Below are positions 45,956 to 58,550 of a stretch of 64,000 nt of DNA, in pieces. The DNA is from Diphasiastrum complanatum (taxonomy: Eukaryota > Streptophyta > Lycopodiopsida > Lycopodiales > Lycopodiaceae), in NCBI GenBank assembly GCA_029204225.1, contig CM055092.1, forward strand, positions 44,824,087 through 44,888,086, given 5' to 3'. Below the pieces are notes generated by a model. That model was given only the letters and a program-made list of their open reading frames with translations, searched no databases and had not been told where the DNA came from. Numbering within the stretch: the stretch's first letter is position 1; the number at the start of each line of letters is the position of its first letter. The translations under genes were made by a program, and so were the position numbers.

Positions 45956-48900
45956 TCAGTATTAGTTGAAATATTTGCCATTTGATCTTCAATTTTACAA
46001 AACAAGGTCAATGACTCCATCAAGGATTTTCTCTCAAACAAAATGATAATGTATTTCGATGTGCTTGGTTCGTGCATGTAGAACTAGATTTTTGGCAAGG
46101 TGAATACAGCTTTGATTGTCGCAAAATATAGTAGTCGCATCCACCTATGGTTGACCTAAATCCACAAGCAATCTTTGTAACCATACCACTTCTTGTGTAG
46201 CATTGCTATGTGCTCAATATAGCTTCCGTCGAGCACTCATCAATGCTACACAAGAAGCGGTATGGTTAGTCAATTTATGCAAGATCCTAGTCAAACACAC
46301 TAGAAGTCTACTAAACATATTCTCAGATACATTCAGGGGAGATTGAATTTTGGTTTGAAGTATGATCAACTAGAAGTGCCAATGTTGGTAGGTTGCGCAG
46401 ATGCCGATTGGACTGGTATTGATGACAAAAGATCTATCAGTGGTCATACATTCAGTTATGGAACAGCTACAGTTTCATGGAGCAGCAAAAAGCAACACAA
46501 TGAACACTATATCTGAATCTTGTCTTAGAATGTAAATATTAGGATCAACATCACTCTTTACCATTTCCCTTCGCTTGAAGTGTTCATCAATGCAAGAGTA
46601 CCACGCTCGTGGTGCTTGCTTCAATCCATAAATAGCTTTGTTGAGCTTACAAACAAGATGCTCTCTCCCTGGCTCAACAAATCCTTGAGGTTGTACTAAG
46701 TACACCTCTTTAGCACTCCATTAAGAAAAGTAGATTTAACATCCATTTGTTGGATCTTCCAACCATAGAAAGTAGAATTACCAATGATAAAATGTATAGT
46801 TACCATCTTAGCTATGGGTGCGAAGGTTTTCTCAAAATCAATGCCTTCTTGCTGCTCAAATCCTCTCACAACCAACCTTGCTTTGTACTTTTTGAGTTGC
46901 CCATTCGCTCCATATTTGATCTTTTAAATCCATTTGCAAGTGATAGGTGTCTTACCATCAGTAGCTCAACCAAGTTCCACGTCCTATTTTTCAATATGGC
47001 TTCCATTTCTGTTTCCATAGCTACATGCCACTCTTTGTGCTTCTTTGCTTCATCAAAAGTTTTTGGTTCTTCAGCCTTGAGCGCAGAACCCATTAGGACT
47101 AGATTCATCTCTAATCTTGCAGGAGGTTTTCGATTTCTACTTGATCTTTTGAGCTCTCTCTGCTCGCTAGATTCAGGAGTATCTCCCTTTTTTGCATCAT
47201 TTGTGACTGATAAGTACCATTCAGGTACTCTCTTGGGAACTTCAACATCAGGCTTGCCTTTGTCTATTTGATCTTTCACATCAACATCCACTTCCTTCTT
47301 GACCTGTACTTTCGCTCCCTCATCAAAAGGTTTAATGATTACTTCGAATTGTTTACCTCGACCCATCTCGTCAAATGTAACATCCCTAGAAATCACAAGC
47401 TTCTGTGCATTCATATCATACATCTTGTATGCCTTGGCCTTCTCATCATATTCAAGGAAAATACTCCTAATAGCTTTTGCATCCAATTTTTTTTGTTTCT
47501 CATCAGGAATAGGAGCGTAAGCATCACAACCAAATACTCTCAAATGAGAAATATTAGTTTCTTTCCAATAAAAGCTACATGAGGTGTCTTACCTTCCACA
47601 GATTTGGTAGGACACTGATTTAGGATGTGTGTAGATGTGTTGCAAGCTTCTTGCTAGAAGGTGTTTGGCAATCCCTTGCTTTTGAACATCGCCCTAGCCA
47701 TATCAACAATGGATCTGTTCTTTTGTTCTGCAACTCCGTTTTGCTATGGTGACTAAGGTGTTGTATTTTGCCTCTTGATCTCTTGATCCTTGCAAAAATC
47801 AATAAATTCTGTCGAAAAGTACTCACCACCTCCATCAGATCTCAAAGTCTTGATGCAACATCATCTTTGGTTTTCAACTAATGCCTTGAATTTTTTGAAC
47901 TTAGCAAAAGCATCTGATTTCTTGCTTATGAAATAAATCCAAATGCATCTGCTATAATCATCAATGAAAGTTATAAATTAGTAGCAACCAGTAAGACATC
48001 TAGTCTGCATAGGTCCACATAGATCACTGTGGACAAGATCTAGGATGCCACTGGGTCTCCTTGCTCTAATTTTGGGAAACCTCTCTGTGTGTTGTTTTCC
48101 CAAAATGCAACCTTCATAGTTGTTTTCCATTAAAAAAAATATCAGACAATCCAATAACTAGATTACCTCTTTTGAGAATCTGTAAACTTTGAGCACTAAT
48201 ATGACCAAATTGTTGATGCCAAAGATCACTTCGACTATCAACAGTGCTTACCATAGCTTGAGCAAAAGATCTCACATTCAATTTGTAGAGTCGATTCCCG
48301 TTGACTCTAGATCTTGTCGCAATTACTTTATAGTGATTCTTGATGTCTTGGGCAAGACATTTGTCACTGTCAAACTCAACCTTGAGTTGTTGATCAGCCA
48401 CCGTCCCAACAGATAGTAGATTGTTAGCTAAGCCAGGTACATATTGCACATTGCTTATCCACTTTATCATCCCGTTGGCTAACTTCACTGGCACCACTTT
48501 AAATCCTTTAACAGATAACAATTGACCATCAGCTTGTCCAACTTCATCTCCATTGTGGATCTCCTTGAATTCCAAAAACCACTCCTTCCTCAAAGTCATG
48601 TGCTTGGATGCTCCATATCGATGTACAAGATATCCTTGGATTCATCACTTGTCATTAATGTTGTAATGAACAAGTTTGAACTCTCACCTGTATCATCTTC
48701 ATATTGATCATCATCATATTGATGTTGATCAGCATAGTTGTTTTCATAATAATCATCATCAAATTGATGTTGATCAGCATAATTACCTGCTTTCATTTTT
48801 CTTTTCTTTGTGCTATCTCCTTTTGTCTCTTGAAGCATTCACACTCCCAATGGCCAGGTTTGTTGCAGTACCTACAATTTCCAGGTTTATTTTGCCTAGA

Positions 48901-49500
48901 ATAGTCATGTCCTTGACCTTGACCTCCATTCCAATTGCCTTGATTCGGACTATCATTGACTTGCACATGAAATTGTTGAAATGATTTCTGGCTTGAGTTT
49001 CTCCCTCTCGATTCATACCTTCCACGACCAAATCTTCTACCTCATCGTCTAACTGCAAGAGCTTGATCATAGCCCCTGTTACGATGATTCAAGTTCTCTT
49101 GACATTGCTCTTCCTACAAAAGCAATCCACCTAGTGCTTCATAGGTTGGAAGGTTCTCTCTTGTGGCTACACTCGTTACAAACATCTGATGTGAATCACT
49201 CAGACTATTCAATGTCAACTACACAATCTCACAATCATGTACTCATTCTCCAATTGTTGCTAATTGGTCACAAATCTCTTTGATCTTCAGTAGGTGATCG
49301 ACAATAGTTGCACCATCATCCATCCACAATGTATGCAACTTTGTTTTCAAAAATAGTATTCGAGATGTGTTTGTCATTTCAAACAATGTCTTCAATGTAT
49401 CCCAAGCTTCTTTTGGCCCTTCTGAATCCGAAATATAGGGAATAATTTCATCTCTAACTAATAAGTTGATGACATTCTGTGCTTTTTGTTTTCCGCAAAT
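45955..49500 (-). pseudogene. Copia element B, gag to RNase H, with an inversion
   Basis: Right to left: gag end (from 49500; KEAWDTLKTLFEMTNTSRIL), knuckle CRYCNKPGHWECEC near 48840-48880, protease/pre-integrase frame (48114-48599; YVPGLANNLLSVGTVADQQL, LWHQQFGHISAQSLQ), integrase bits (47620-47835), integrase end, linker and RT start (46866-47543; RVFGCDAYAPIPDEK), RT (46475-46705; [20 protein letters not shown]). Then a block on the opposite strand (about 46240-46500) and the RNase H end back on minus (about 45955-46232; ATQEVVWLQRLLVDLG, DNQSCIHLAKN read across stops). Both ends are truncated. Confidence 0.8.
46179..46500 (+). repeat. Inverted RNase H block with fold-back junction
   Basis: Plus-strand text at about 46265-46495 reads VSQFMQDPSQTH, STKHILRYIQGRLNFG, VGCADADWTGIDDKRS and TVSWSSKKQ, the first half of a Copia RNase H region, while its neighbours on both sides read on minus. 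At the left junction 46179-46205 and 46241-46267 are 27-bp inverted copies with one mismatch. Confidence 0.85.
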
Positions 49501-52191
49501 GATTAATCTAATAGTTACAAGCTTAGCTACAGGTGCAAATATTTCTTCATAATCCAATTTTTTTATTTGAAGAAATCCCTTAGCAACAAGCCTAGCTTTG
49601 TACTTACTAATAGATCCATCTTGATTGTACTTAATTCTATAAATCCACTTACATGCAAGTGGTTTCTTTCCTCTTGGAAGATTTACAAGATTCCAAGTAT
49701 GATTCTCTTCTAATGCATCATACCCTACTTGCATTGCATCTCTCCAAACTTTAGATTTATATGCTTCTTCAAAAGATGATGGTTCTTTAAACAATGTAGC
49801 TAAAAAAGAGTAAGATGTAGAGTCTTCCTTTTGCTTTCCCTTGTCCACATAGGTAAGCCTTGAGGGCTCAGCCTTGCTTCTTGATGATCTTCTCGGCCCC
49901 TTTTGACTCGGATCCAAACCTCCTTCCTTGGGTTTGTCATGATCCTCCTCGGGTTTGTCAAGATCCTCCTCGGATTTGTCAAGATCTTCAATGCACAATG
50001 GGTTAGATCCATTTGACAAGCTCTTAGCAAATTGTGACTCATCAAAAAGTACATCCTTGCTTACCTTTACTTTTTTGGATGTAGGATCATATATACTATA
50101 TCCCTTGCTATTTTTTCCATAGCCAACAAAGATTCCTTTGAAGGAGGTAGCATCTTCTTTCCTTCTAGTCTCCAAAGGAATGTGTACATAACAAGTACAT
50201 CCAAAGATCTTAAAATCTTTTACATTGGGTTTCTTATCAAACAAGGCTTGATAAGGTGAGATCCCATCTATAGCACTACTAGGAAGTCTATTACACAAAT
50301 AATTAGCACATGTTATGGCTTCTCCCCAAAATGAGATGGGAATTGATGCATCAAGTCTCAAAGACTTTTCACACTCACATAGACTCCTATTTTTCCTCTC
50401 GGCCACCCCATTTTGTTGAGGGGTGTAGGAACAAATGTATTGTAGCTTAATACCATTGATCTCACAAAAGTCTTTCATTTTATTGGAGGTGTACTCTCCT
50501 CCATTATCACATCTTAGTGCTTTGATAGAAGTACTAAGTTGTTTCTCTACTAGAGACTTGAACTTAATGAAAGCTTCATAAACAAGACTTTTCTTTGATA
50601 GTAACTCAATCCATGTGAATCTAGTACAATCATCTATAAAAGCTACATACATCAAGGCACCTCCATTACTGGCATGTGAAAAACTATGTACATCAGAATG
50701 TATGAGATCCAAGGGAGAGAGAGATCTTGATGAAGATCTCTTGTAAGAAGCCTTGTGTGACTTTGCACACATCTTTCCACACTTCTTGAAAGCTCTTGGT
50801 AGGCCGAGAGCTAGTTCCTTGCTTGCCATTGACTCCATAGATTGAAGATTAGGATGGCCTAATCTCTTATGCCAAAGCTTCACTTGAGTTAGCTCCTCCC
50901 TAGCCAAGTTCACACTTTCACTTGCAACATTAGCATCCAACTTGAAAAGTCTACCTTGCTTAATGCCACTAGCTATGCACTTATCATTTTTCAAGATGGA
51001 ACAAACTCCATTCTTGAAATGTACATCTAGTCCATTGTCCATTAATTGTCCTACACTAAGCAAGTTTCTTGAAATGGTAGGAGCATACAAAACATTATCT
51101 AGATCTATCCTTTTAGATGTGCCTAAGCAAAGAGGTATAGATCCTATGCCATCTATCTTGCATGCTTGATCACTAGCAGTGTATATTGACTTCTTAGAGT
51201 CATTACAAGATAGAAGAGTAGAAAAATAATGCTTGTTAAAGGACATGTGGGAACTTGCCCCACTATTTATCCACCATGTGTCTTGACTTAAAGTTGGTGT
51301 AGATGCAACCATTAAGGATGTGTTGAATCCATCATCTTCTTCTTCCTCTTGAGCAATGTTCCCTTGATATCCTTTGGCTTGTTGATTCTTCTTCAAGTAG
51401 CATTCTGAGGCAAAGTGTCCTTTCTTTCCAGAAAAGAAACACGTTAGTTTTGCCCTGTTCTTCATTTTGCCTTTGGAGGTAGATCCTCCATTCTTCATCT
51501 CGGCCTCCTTGCCTTGATTTTTCTTGAATGGATTTTGCTTCTTCTTGCCTTTAGATGTAAAGTTAGCTTTCTCCTCTCCTCCATTAAGTGACATGCTATC
51601 CATTCTTGTCTTGAGGTGTAGAAGCCTACTCTCCTCGGCCACAAGAACATTGTGCAACTTTTCAATGGATGGAAGAGAGTCTTGAATGGCAAATGATTGG
51701 ACTAAGTTGGTGAACTCATCACCTAGACCTTTTAAGATGATTTGTACTAGTTCTTGATCTTCGTTCTTCTCTCCTATTGCACTTAATTCCTTGTTAAGAG
51801 ATTTGATCCTAAGGACATACTCTTGTCCACTCTCTCCACTTCCTTTCATGCTTTGGAAAACTTGATTTCTTAGCATGAGGATTCTTGAAGTATTTTTGGA
51901 TTCATAAATTCTCTTTAATGAATGCCAAGCCTCTTTGTATGAGGTACAAGAAGACACCTCTTTCAAGAGGTCATTGCATACATTTAACTTTATGCAATGT
52001 AGAGCTAATCTTGCTCTCTTCTTGTATTTGGCTTGTTCTTGGGGAGTTTGAGGCTCTTCCTCTACTCCTTGAACTATGTCATATAGATCATGGATCACTA
52101 GGAGTGATTCCATTCTCACTTTCCAAATGGAATAATTTGTGGAAGTGAGTCTCTCACTTGATTCCATCAAATATCCACCCATGGATGACAT
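49243..52191 (-). CDS. Copia element A gag-pol, fused to gag of element B
   Basis: A 982-residue open frame. Gag at 1-245 (NYSIWKVRMESLLVIHDLYD), knuckle at 251-264 reading CFFSGKKGHFASEC (second Cys is Ser), protease at about 308 reading INSGASSHM (catalytic Asp is Asn), pre-integrase (LWHKRLGHPNLQSM), integrase core with HSDVHSFS, DDCTRFTWIELL, CDNGGEYTS and QQNGVAERKN (the D, D, E positions), integrase end, linker (RRSSRSKAEPSRLTY), RT start (CKWIYRIKYNQDGS, IFAPVAKLVTIRLI). At residue 897 (position about 49500) it switches without a stop to the gag of element B (KEAWDTLKTLF) and ends. So RT and RNase H are missing and two catalytic or binding residues are lost, yet the frame is open. Confidence 0.9.
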   Translation of the reverse strand: MSSMGGYLMESSERLTSTNYSIWKVRMESLLVIHDLYDIVQGVEEEPQTPQEQAKYKKRARLALHCIKLNVCNDLLKEVSSCTSYKEAWHSLKRIYESKNTSRILMLRNQVFQSMKGSGESGQEYVLRIKSLNKELSAIGEKNEDQELVQIILKGLGDEFTNLVQSFAIQDSLPSIEKLHNVLVAEESRLLHLKTRMDSMSLNGGEEKANFTSKGKKKQNPFKKNQGKEAEMKNGGSTSKGKMKNRAKLTCFFSGKKGHFASECYLKKNQQAKGYQGNIAQEEEEDDGFNTSLMVASTPTLSQDTWWINSGASSHMSFNKHYFSTLLSCNDSKKSIYTASDQACKIDGIGSIPLCLGTSKRIDLDNVLYAPTISRNLLSVGQLMDNGLDVHFKNGVCSILKNDKCIASGIKQGRLFKLDANVASESVNLAREELTQVKLWHKRLGHPNLQSMESMASKELALGLPRAFKKCGKMCAKSHKASYKRSSSRSLSPLDLIHSDVHSFSHASNGGALMYVAFIDDCTRFTWIELLSKKSLVYEAFIKFKSLVEKQLSTSIKALRCDNGGEYTSNKMKDFCEINGIKLQYICSYTPQQNGVAERKNRSLCECEKSLRLDASIPISFWGEAITCANYLCNRLPSSAIDGISPYQALFDKKPNVKDFKIFGCTCYVHIPLETRRKEDATSFKGIFVGYGKNSKGYSIYDPTSKKVKVSKDVLFDESQFAKSLSNGSNPLCIEDLDKSEEDLDKPEEDHDKPKEGGLDPSQKGPRRSSRSKAEPSRLTYVDKGKQKEDSTSYSFLATLFKEPSSFEEAYKSKVWRDAMQVGYDALEENHTWNLVNLPRGKKPLACKWIYRIKYNQDGSISKYKARLVAKGFLQIKKLDYEEIFAPVAKLVTIRLIICGKQKAQNVINLLVRDEIIPYISDSEGPKEAWDTLKTLFEMTNTSRILFLKTKLHTLWMDDGATIVDHLLKIKEICDQLATIGE

Positions 52192-52773
52192 TTTAGAATG
52201 AATGCTTTAAAAAAATCACAAAGATTTTTGAATTTTAAAAGATCTATGAAAAGGCCTAAAGCTTAATAGAATGCCTATTGGCTTGTCTCTATCAAACTAG
52301 CACACAAGCTTGAATGATACTCAAAGGTCCTACCAAAAATTCCTAGCTTTCACTCTCACAAAAAAAAATTGTTTTACACTGTTCTTAGAGATTTCACATC
52401 AACTAAGGATCTGAACAAATCAGCCTCTAAGATCTGATCTTATACTCTAAAAAGAAATGCTTCAATGATCCAAAATACTATTTGGTCGTAGGCATTAGCT
52501 AGAATGAATCTAGATCAATACTATGCCTCAAAAAGCCCCAAAAATGAACTAGTATTGTGATTTTGGGACCAACAAACACAAAGTAACTTGAATTGAAAGT
52601 TGTTGTACGATTTCACACGTGTGAAAAGTACATACACAGTCTCCAAGTCGTTTTGATCCAAATGATTACAAGCTATCACTCTAGAAGAACTCACCCTCAC
52701 TAGTATTGGCCAAAAACAAATTTTGCCAATGATCTTTACAAGATTTATGATTCAATGATCACTCTCTTACTTA
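52192..52773 (-). other. Copia A leader
   Basis: Untranslated leader between primer site and gag ATG. Contains TTTCACACGTGTGAAAAG at about 52609-52626. No ORF. Confidence 0.6.
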
Positions 52774-52785
52774 GCTCTGATACCA
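52774..52785 (-). promoter_or_regulatory. Primer-binding site, tRNA-iMet type
   Basis: gctctgatacca on plus, directly beside TGATATATTTCAC. Confidence 0.8.
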
Positions 52786-52905
52786 TGATATATTTCACAA
52801 TTTTTAGGACAATAATGATTGTACTTTACAGTCATAGAAAGTTATTGGTTGCTTAATCAATGAATCTATTAAGTTCTACACATTAGATCTTGATCTAGAT
52901 TCTCG
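52786..52905 (-). mobile_element. Copia A 5' LTR, truncated
   Basis: Only about 120 bp of LTR remain before Gypsy leader sequence (TCTCGAAGGTGTTGG) starts at 52906. Confidence 0.6.
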
Positions 52906-53694
52906 AAGGTGTTGGTAAGATGGTAGTTTGGTCGAAATGGCAATCAGAGGTCTCGTTTGAAAGTTATGTGTTTTAGTTCGGTTGAGAAATGACCTCATTG
53001 CCTCGGTCGAGATCTAATCGAATCCATCGTCGAGATGCTAACGGGAGCAGTCGGTCGAGATCTTATGCAAGGGCGTCGGTCGAGATCTGACGCGAGGCCG
53101 TCGGTCAAGATTTCAACAAAATTCGTCGGTCAAGATTTCAACGAAACCCGTCGGTCGACATTCGACATTCGACATATGAATGGAAGGGCATGATCATAGG
53201 GCCATCACTCAAGAAAACCATCATAATCAAGGAGCTCAATGGATGCATCTAACTCATGAAGGCTCTTCTCATTTCAGCATGGAGTTGATACAATACACAA
53301 AAAGCTTCTCTTCACAAAGAGGGAGTCTCTTAAATAAGCAAGAGAGCTCCTTAGGTGGCATCCTAGTGGACTTTCCACATTTCACAAATCACAAGTGGAA
53401 TAATGCTCTCCACTAGAGGTCACCATCAAAAGGTGGCTCACTCTACTTTCTTTAAGAGGGTTCTACTTGCATTTATTACATTTTCTTAAAAATACTAGTT
53501 TCTACATGGTCATTCCATCTTTCGGGATTCACCATGAGGCTTACACAGTTCTTGCTTGTCTTTCCTAACTAGTATTTCTCGGCTCTCAATCTTCGTTCGT
53601 CTCGTCTTCTCAGAGACCCCCTCAGTCTAAGGTGAGAGGTGCTCCTGAGTTGCTCTGGCCGAGTATCTTGGGGCCTCGTCAGAATCAGCCAACA
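52906..53694 (-). mobile_element. Gypsy leader and LTR fragment, internally deleted
   Basis: 52906-53160 matches the leader at 40537-40790 including about seven minisatellite units. A junction at 53160-53175 (repeated CGACATTCGACAT) then jumps into the LTR, which continues to 53694 (AATCAGCCAACA). Confidence 0.75.
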
Positions 53695-56600
53695 AACCTA
53701 TGTGTGTTACGAGACATTGTTGTGGGCACAGAATGAGAGTAATTTTGCATAATAGCAAAATAGAAAACTTGATGATTCTAGCAGGTATCAGAATAGCAGA
53801 CATAGAACCCAAAAGATGTTGCATCTGACCCTAGATCAATGATCAATAAACGTGCAAGAAGAATCTTGAAATAGAAATAGTATCACAAGGAGAAAATTGT
53901 GAGCTTAAGTTTCAACAGCAGGGTGTCAAATCCCTCTTAGTTATTACCTAGGGTTAGAGTTGCCTCGATATCCGCAAACCCTCCAACATGCTCGATTTCA
54001 TTTTGTTAGGGAAAGTATGGGCTTAAAATGGGCCCTTTAAGATATTTGACTTTAGAGAAAAGCTACATAGAGAGAAAATGCAAACCGATAACTTTTGGTT
54101 GCCGTTTTATGAGTTTTTGGCCTTGCCCAACATTTAACTGCTATGGTTAACGTCAGACATTAGTTAGTTAAGCATGAGATGTAATAACTTCTCTGCATGC
54201 TTGTTTTAATATTCGGGGCTAGAGTTTTAAGAGTATCGTTGTAAATCTTGGTGTGCTCTTTGCAAAAACTGAAACGGGAGTACAATGAGCACTTTTGAAA
54301 TCTTTGTATGCTTACAATGAAATATGAGGTGGGACAATTTGCAGCACGACATAGACAATACAAAGGTAAGGTACACCATATCTACGTAGTTTGACTTATT
54401 GTAGTTTGAAGCATTTACGAATTGTAGTTTTCAACAACGGCAATGTTCCATTTGCATGTTGTACTTCCTATGGAATGCATTTCATTTATTAAGAAAAATT
54501 GGAAAGTTGTACAAAATGCCGCTGCAATAGTTAGAGAATTGAGAATGAATAATCATACAAATAGAGATTTGTGAGTGGATGGATCAATTTATCCTATAGA
54601 TCCAACTACCAATTTGTGTCTAGATTTCAGTGCGTAACTCATCTTCTCAGATTTGTATGTGAAGGAAATAGCGGATTACTCTGATATTGTCAAAAGTTGC
54701 GTGATATTGGCATGCATAGCATATCTTGTCTTAATCAGCAATTAAAATTTCCTAATCAACAATTGCAACGTGCAAATCAACAATTGCTTCATTATGGGCA
54801 ACACACTAGTGCTGAAAACAATGCACTCAAGCATGTTATATCAGAGTTAAATGATACAGTCACTAGTCTTCGAGTCTCAAACCAAGATATGTTAGAATCT
54901 ATGGAGAAGTTGCAATCCCACAGTTTAAAATCTATTGCTGATATACAAGTGATCAAAAAGGCAATGAAGAAAAAAAATAGAAAGAGAGTACCGATGAAGA
55001 ATATTGATGATTATCTACACATAGAGGCAATTAAAAAAAAAAAATTCGAGCATTTAAGTATGTTTTTTTATAAACTTTTTATTTGATTTGTATTTGTCAT
55101 TTAAGTTTAATTTGCATTTGATAATATGCATTATCAATTCATTAAACATAATTTTAGTTTTATATGTTTGTTACATATCATGTTTGGTGGCAAAGAACTA
55201 TTTAACAGATCGTTCATGCATTGGAGAATCTTTAAGTCATGTTTTACAAAGAAAGTCAGCAAAGACAATGATGAAAAATGCTCGGTTTGAAAAAATTAAA
55301 AAAGAAATTGCAGAGACTATTTTGAATAAGGTTCAAACTTACTTGGATGCAAATGTGATACAAGGTGCATGTGATAATTCTGGAATTAGCAGAGATGCTT
55401 ATTCGACTTTTTTTTAAGAATAGTTAAAGAAGCCTTTTCTCAAGTGATGGTGAAGAAAATTGATCTTCCTTGTTCATATTGGGTAAGATTAGCAAAAAAT
55501 TATTATAATGATGGAATTTTCAAAGCAGTTGGCCAACCACTTCATATAACTCATTTATACAAATCAGATTGTGTTGAGCTCAATTACAACGATTGCAATA
55601 ATATTTTTCTTGATATTGAAAACGTTCTAAAATATATTATTTGATTCTATAAACTAGATGAACATCAAGTCAGTGGAAAGGTTATTATTGTAATGAAATT
55701 AGGTGAATCCGAAATCATCAAAGGTCAAAAGCTGGAACGAGTGAGTGTCACTTTGATAAACAAAATTTCAAATACCGATGATCAAACGTTTAGTGTTCAA
55801 TTGGAAAGCCACATATGATGGTTGACAGCAGTCCAGGTATACTTTTCAATTTTCAATTTTATTTTCAAGTATCGTTATTGACATTGAATACATTGCCTTT
55901 TTTTTATTAGCATGTCATGCATTACTTGCTTCTCTACACGTCTTGAAAGAGGACCATAAAATACTTTCATGGATATTTTCACGTACAAATTATGGCGAGA
56001 TTATAAAGAGACGTTTGGAGGGTGAAAAACTTACAATAAAAAACCATAGAAGTTTTCAAATTCAATGGCACCTTGCAAGCAATTTGAAAACATTGAAATG
56101 TATGTATAATGTCTCTCATGGGGCAACATCAAAGCATCCATGTCTTTATTGCATGACGGATTGCTACAATATGAATCTAGAACAACCAAAAACATTGTCC
56201 CAACACGAGAAGCACAAGATCCAAATATGAAAAGTGTGTTGCCAATTCCATTAAAGCATGTTCACATATGCACATTGCATGCTGAGGTTCGTATTATTGA
56301 AGAAATTATATATCTGCATATTATCCTTGCATGGAATACAAAATCCATGCTCAATCTCTATCATTCTCTCGGTCGATATCGATTCATCACGCACACTGCT
56401 TTCTCCCGTGTTTGATTTATCTCCTCTACTCTCCTTAAATCCTATGTTAATCAATTTTCATTCATATTGCTGCATTTCACATTTGACGCACAGCCTGCAG
56501 AATACATGGAAAGTCGATGACAATCTTCCTTTCTTGACATCAACTTGCTCGAAGTACCCGACGTCTTGGCTAGCCTGAAGTCTTCGACAAATGTTGAAGT

Positions 56601-57246
56601 TCAATGCCCAAATGGAGCTCTTGTAAAGAATCAGGATCGACTTCTCCGAAGTCCATGTCATCAACTTCCACGTCATCGATTTCTTCGACATCGACATTTT
56701 CTCAAGGCAAGCCACACACACAAAGTCTCGACGTCCTTGGCAATCAACAAACTTCAATGTTAGAGGCTCCTCACGCTCACCTTCTCTACTGTGCAAAATG
56801 GAATTGACAATGACAGTAGTTGCCCACGATCTCCTACAGATAGCATAACGACTTCACACTTTCCATCTGCACGAATGTAAAAGTTGTATATAGATGATTG
56901 TAATCTACTATCATTAAGAGCAATTAAGATGCTATCAAGCATTAACGAGATAGACATTGTAGATGCTTTCATGCATAGATTTTTTCTTCAAATGGACTAT
57001 CAGCAATAAGCTCATAGCTTTTACAGTTTGTAGTTAGTTTTATCCGCAATTGTCTTGTACTCACCTGCATTATATGACATATATTTCGTTACATTTAATA
57101 TGAATAATCAACTATCTTGTTTTGCATTCAAATTCTTTGTCAGTGTTGCATGCTATAAACTTTCTGTCTGACTTTCTGATTGATTTGTCTTATTGTCTGC
57201 TCTTCGCTTCTGCAATCACCGCGTAGCTCTAATTTCATTATTGTGT
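53695..57246 (+). repeat. Segmental duplication, copy 2
   Basis: Partner of 42425-45955. On the right it runs on into a Copia LTR end and primer site at 57314-57327, which the other copy lacks. 53695-54284 and 56350-57246 have no recognised gene. Confidence 0.85.
54285..56345 (+). pseudogene. Unclassified transposase-like family, copy 2
   Basis: Same architecture as copy 1: exon 1 54285-54365 (now with a stop, CLQ*NM), a 62-bp intron 54366-54427, exon 2, coiled coil, basic tail (KKKNRKRVPMKN), then the CSYWVRLAKNYYNDG block, the EIIKG block, a donor after WLTAVQ at about 55836, and the final block with KHPCLYC and HICTLHAEVRIIEEI. It shares the YII* and HI*WL stops with copy 1, so these predate the duplication, but reads FVCEGNSGLL where copy 1 has a stop, so each copy has since gained its own damage. 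Confidence 0.6.
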
Positions 57247-57314
57247 TCGCCTACTGTCAATCGGTAGTGCACACACTGAGGAAATTATCACATCACTCTA
57301 CAGTTGCTCCAACA

Positions 57315-57327
57315 TGGTATCAGAGCC
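57315..57327 (+). promoter_or_regulatory. Primer-binding site, tRNA-iMet type
   Basis: TGGTATCAGAGCC directly after the LTR end TGCTCCAACA at 57314. Confidence 0.85.
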
Positions 57328-57518
57328 ACGTTATCACAATTAATTTGATTACTTAAGCAGTTTTATATCAGAGCTATTTCTAAAGCCTGATAAGCTTGCC
57401 ATAAAACCTGATCCTACTAGCTGATAGGATAACTATTTTCTTGTTCTATAAATTTGCACTAAGATTTTCATGCTTAAGTTATTGATAGTTGTAATTATCA
57501 TCTAGACTAACCTTCGAC

Positions 57519-58550
57519 ATGGATTTCCAAGGGAAATCCAGTCCTATTATGGACAAGCTTGATGGAGCCAATTACCATCTGTGGAAGTTTAAGATGAAAA
57601 TTGTGCTAATGGCTAAGGAGCTGTATGACATTTTTATAGGACAGAGGCAAGACCTGAGGACGACGATGCTACAATCTCCTGATGGAAGATGAAGGATGGA
57701 AAGGCTTTTGCATTGATCATCTTCAACATATCAGACATGAAAATTGACCATGTGTCTGAAGCTCAGACATCCAAGGAAGTTTGGGACATCTTGAGCACAT
57801 TATACGAAGTGCGAGATACACCTTCCAAGCTACATCTCATGAAGAAATTTTACTCCCTCAAGATGACAAGTGGTGATTCCATGCAAAATCACATCAATCA
57901 GTTCAAGAACTTTTTGAAACAAATGGCCGCTATCAAATCACGACGATCAAGACGCAGTAATGACACCGCTATCAAGCTTGCCAATCTCATATATGACAGC
58001 TGGGTGATGATCATCACGACACACCCTTAATTGACTCTTTCAAGAGTCATTACAATGTTGACAAAGCAAAAGAAAAAGGCCCAAAGTCAGCAAAGAAAGA
58101 TCAAAAGCTGACACAATGTCAAGAACAGTCGAATCAACCGACAAAGAAGAATTTGTTTTGCAGATACTACAAGCATTCCAACCACGAGGTCCAAGACTAT
58201 CAAATACTACAATTCAAGAACAATAGCAAGAGACAATCTAATCAAGTGGAAAATATAGCTGCAGAAGCTCCACAACCTATTCAAGAATCGGATCATGATG
58301 CCTTCATGATAACATCCAACAACAGCTCCTAGTTTCTGGATTTCAGATCCACGTAGCATCCTATATGCCTTACAGTACCAAATGATATGCTTCAAGTCAT
58401 ATATGCCTTACAATACCAAATGATATGTTTACCTTGGTCACAATATCACTCAAGCTATCAAAGGTAAAGATACAATAAGATTAAACTTTGCCAATGATCA
58501 ATGTAAGCTACTTTCAAATGTCCTTCACGTACCAGATCCATCAACAAACT
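57519..58550 (+). pseudogene. Copia gag-protease start, truncated
   Basis: ATG at 57519 gives MDFQGKSSPIMDKLDGANYH then LWKFKMKIVLMAKELYD, the Copia gag start. After a shift near 57660 it continues KDGKAFALIIFNISD, AQTSKEVWDILSTLYEV, LHLMKKFYSLKMTSG. A degraded knuckle (CRYYKHSNHEVQDY, third Cys lost) lies near 58160 and a protease-like LDFRSTWHPI near 58340. It stops where the Gypsy gag begins at about 58550. Confidence 0.75.
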
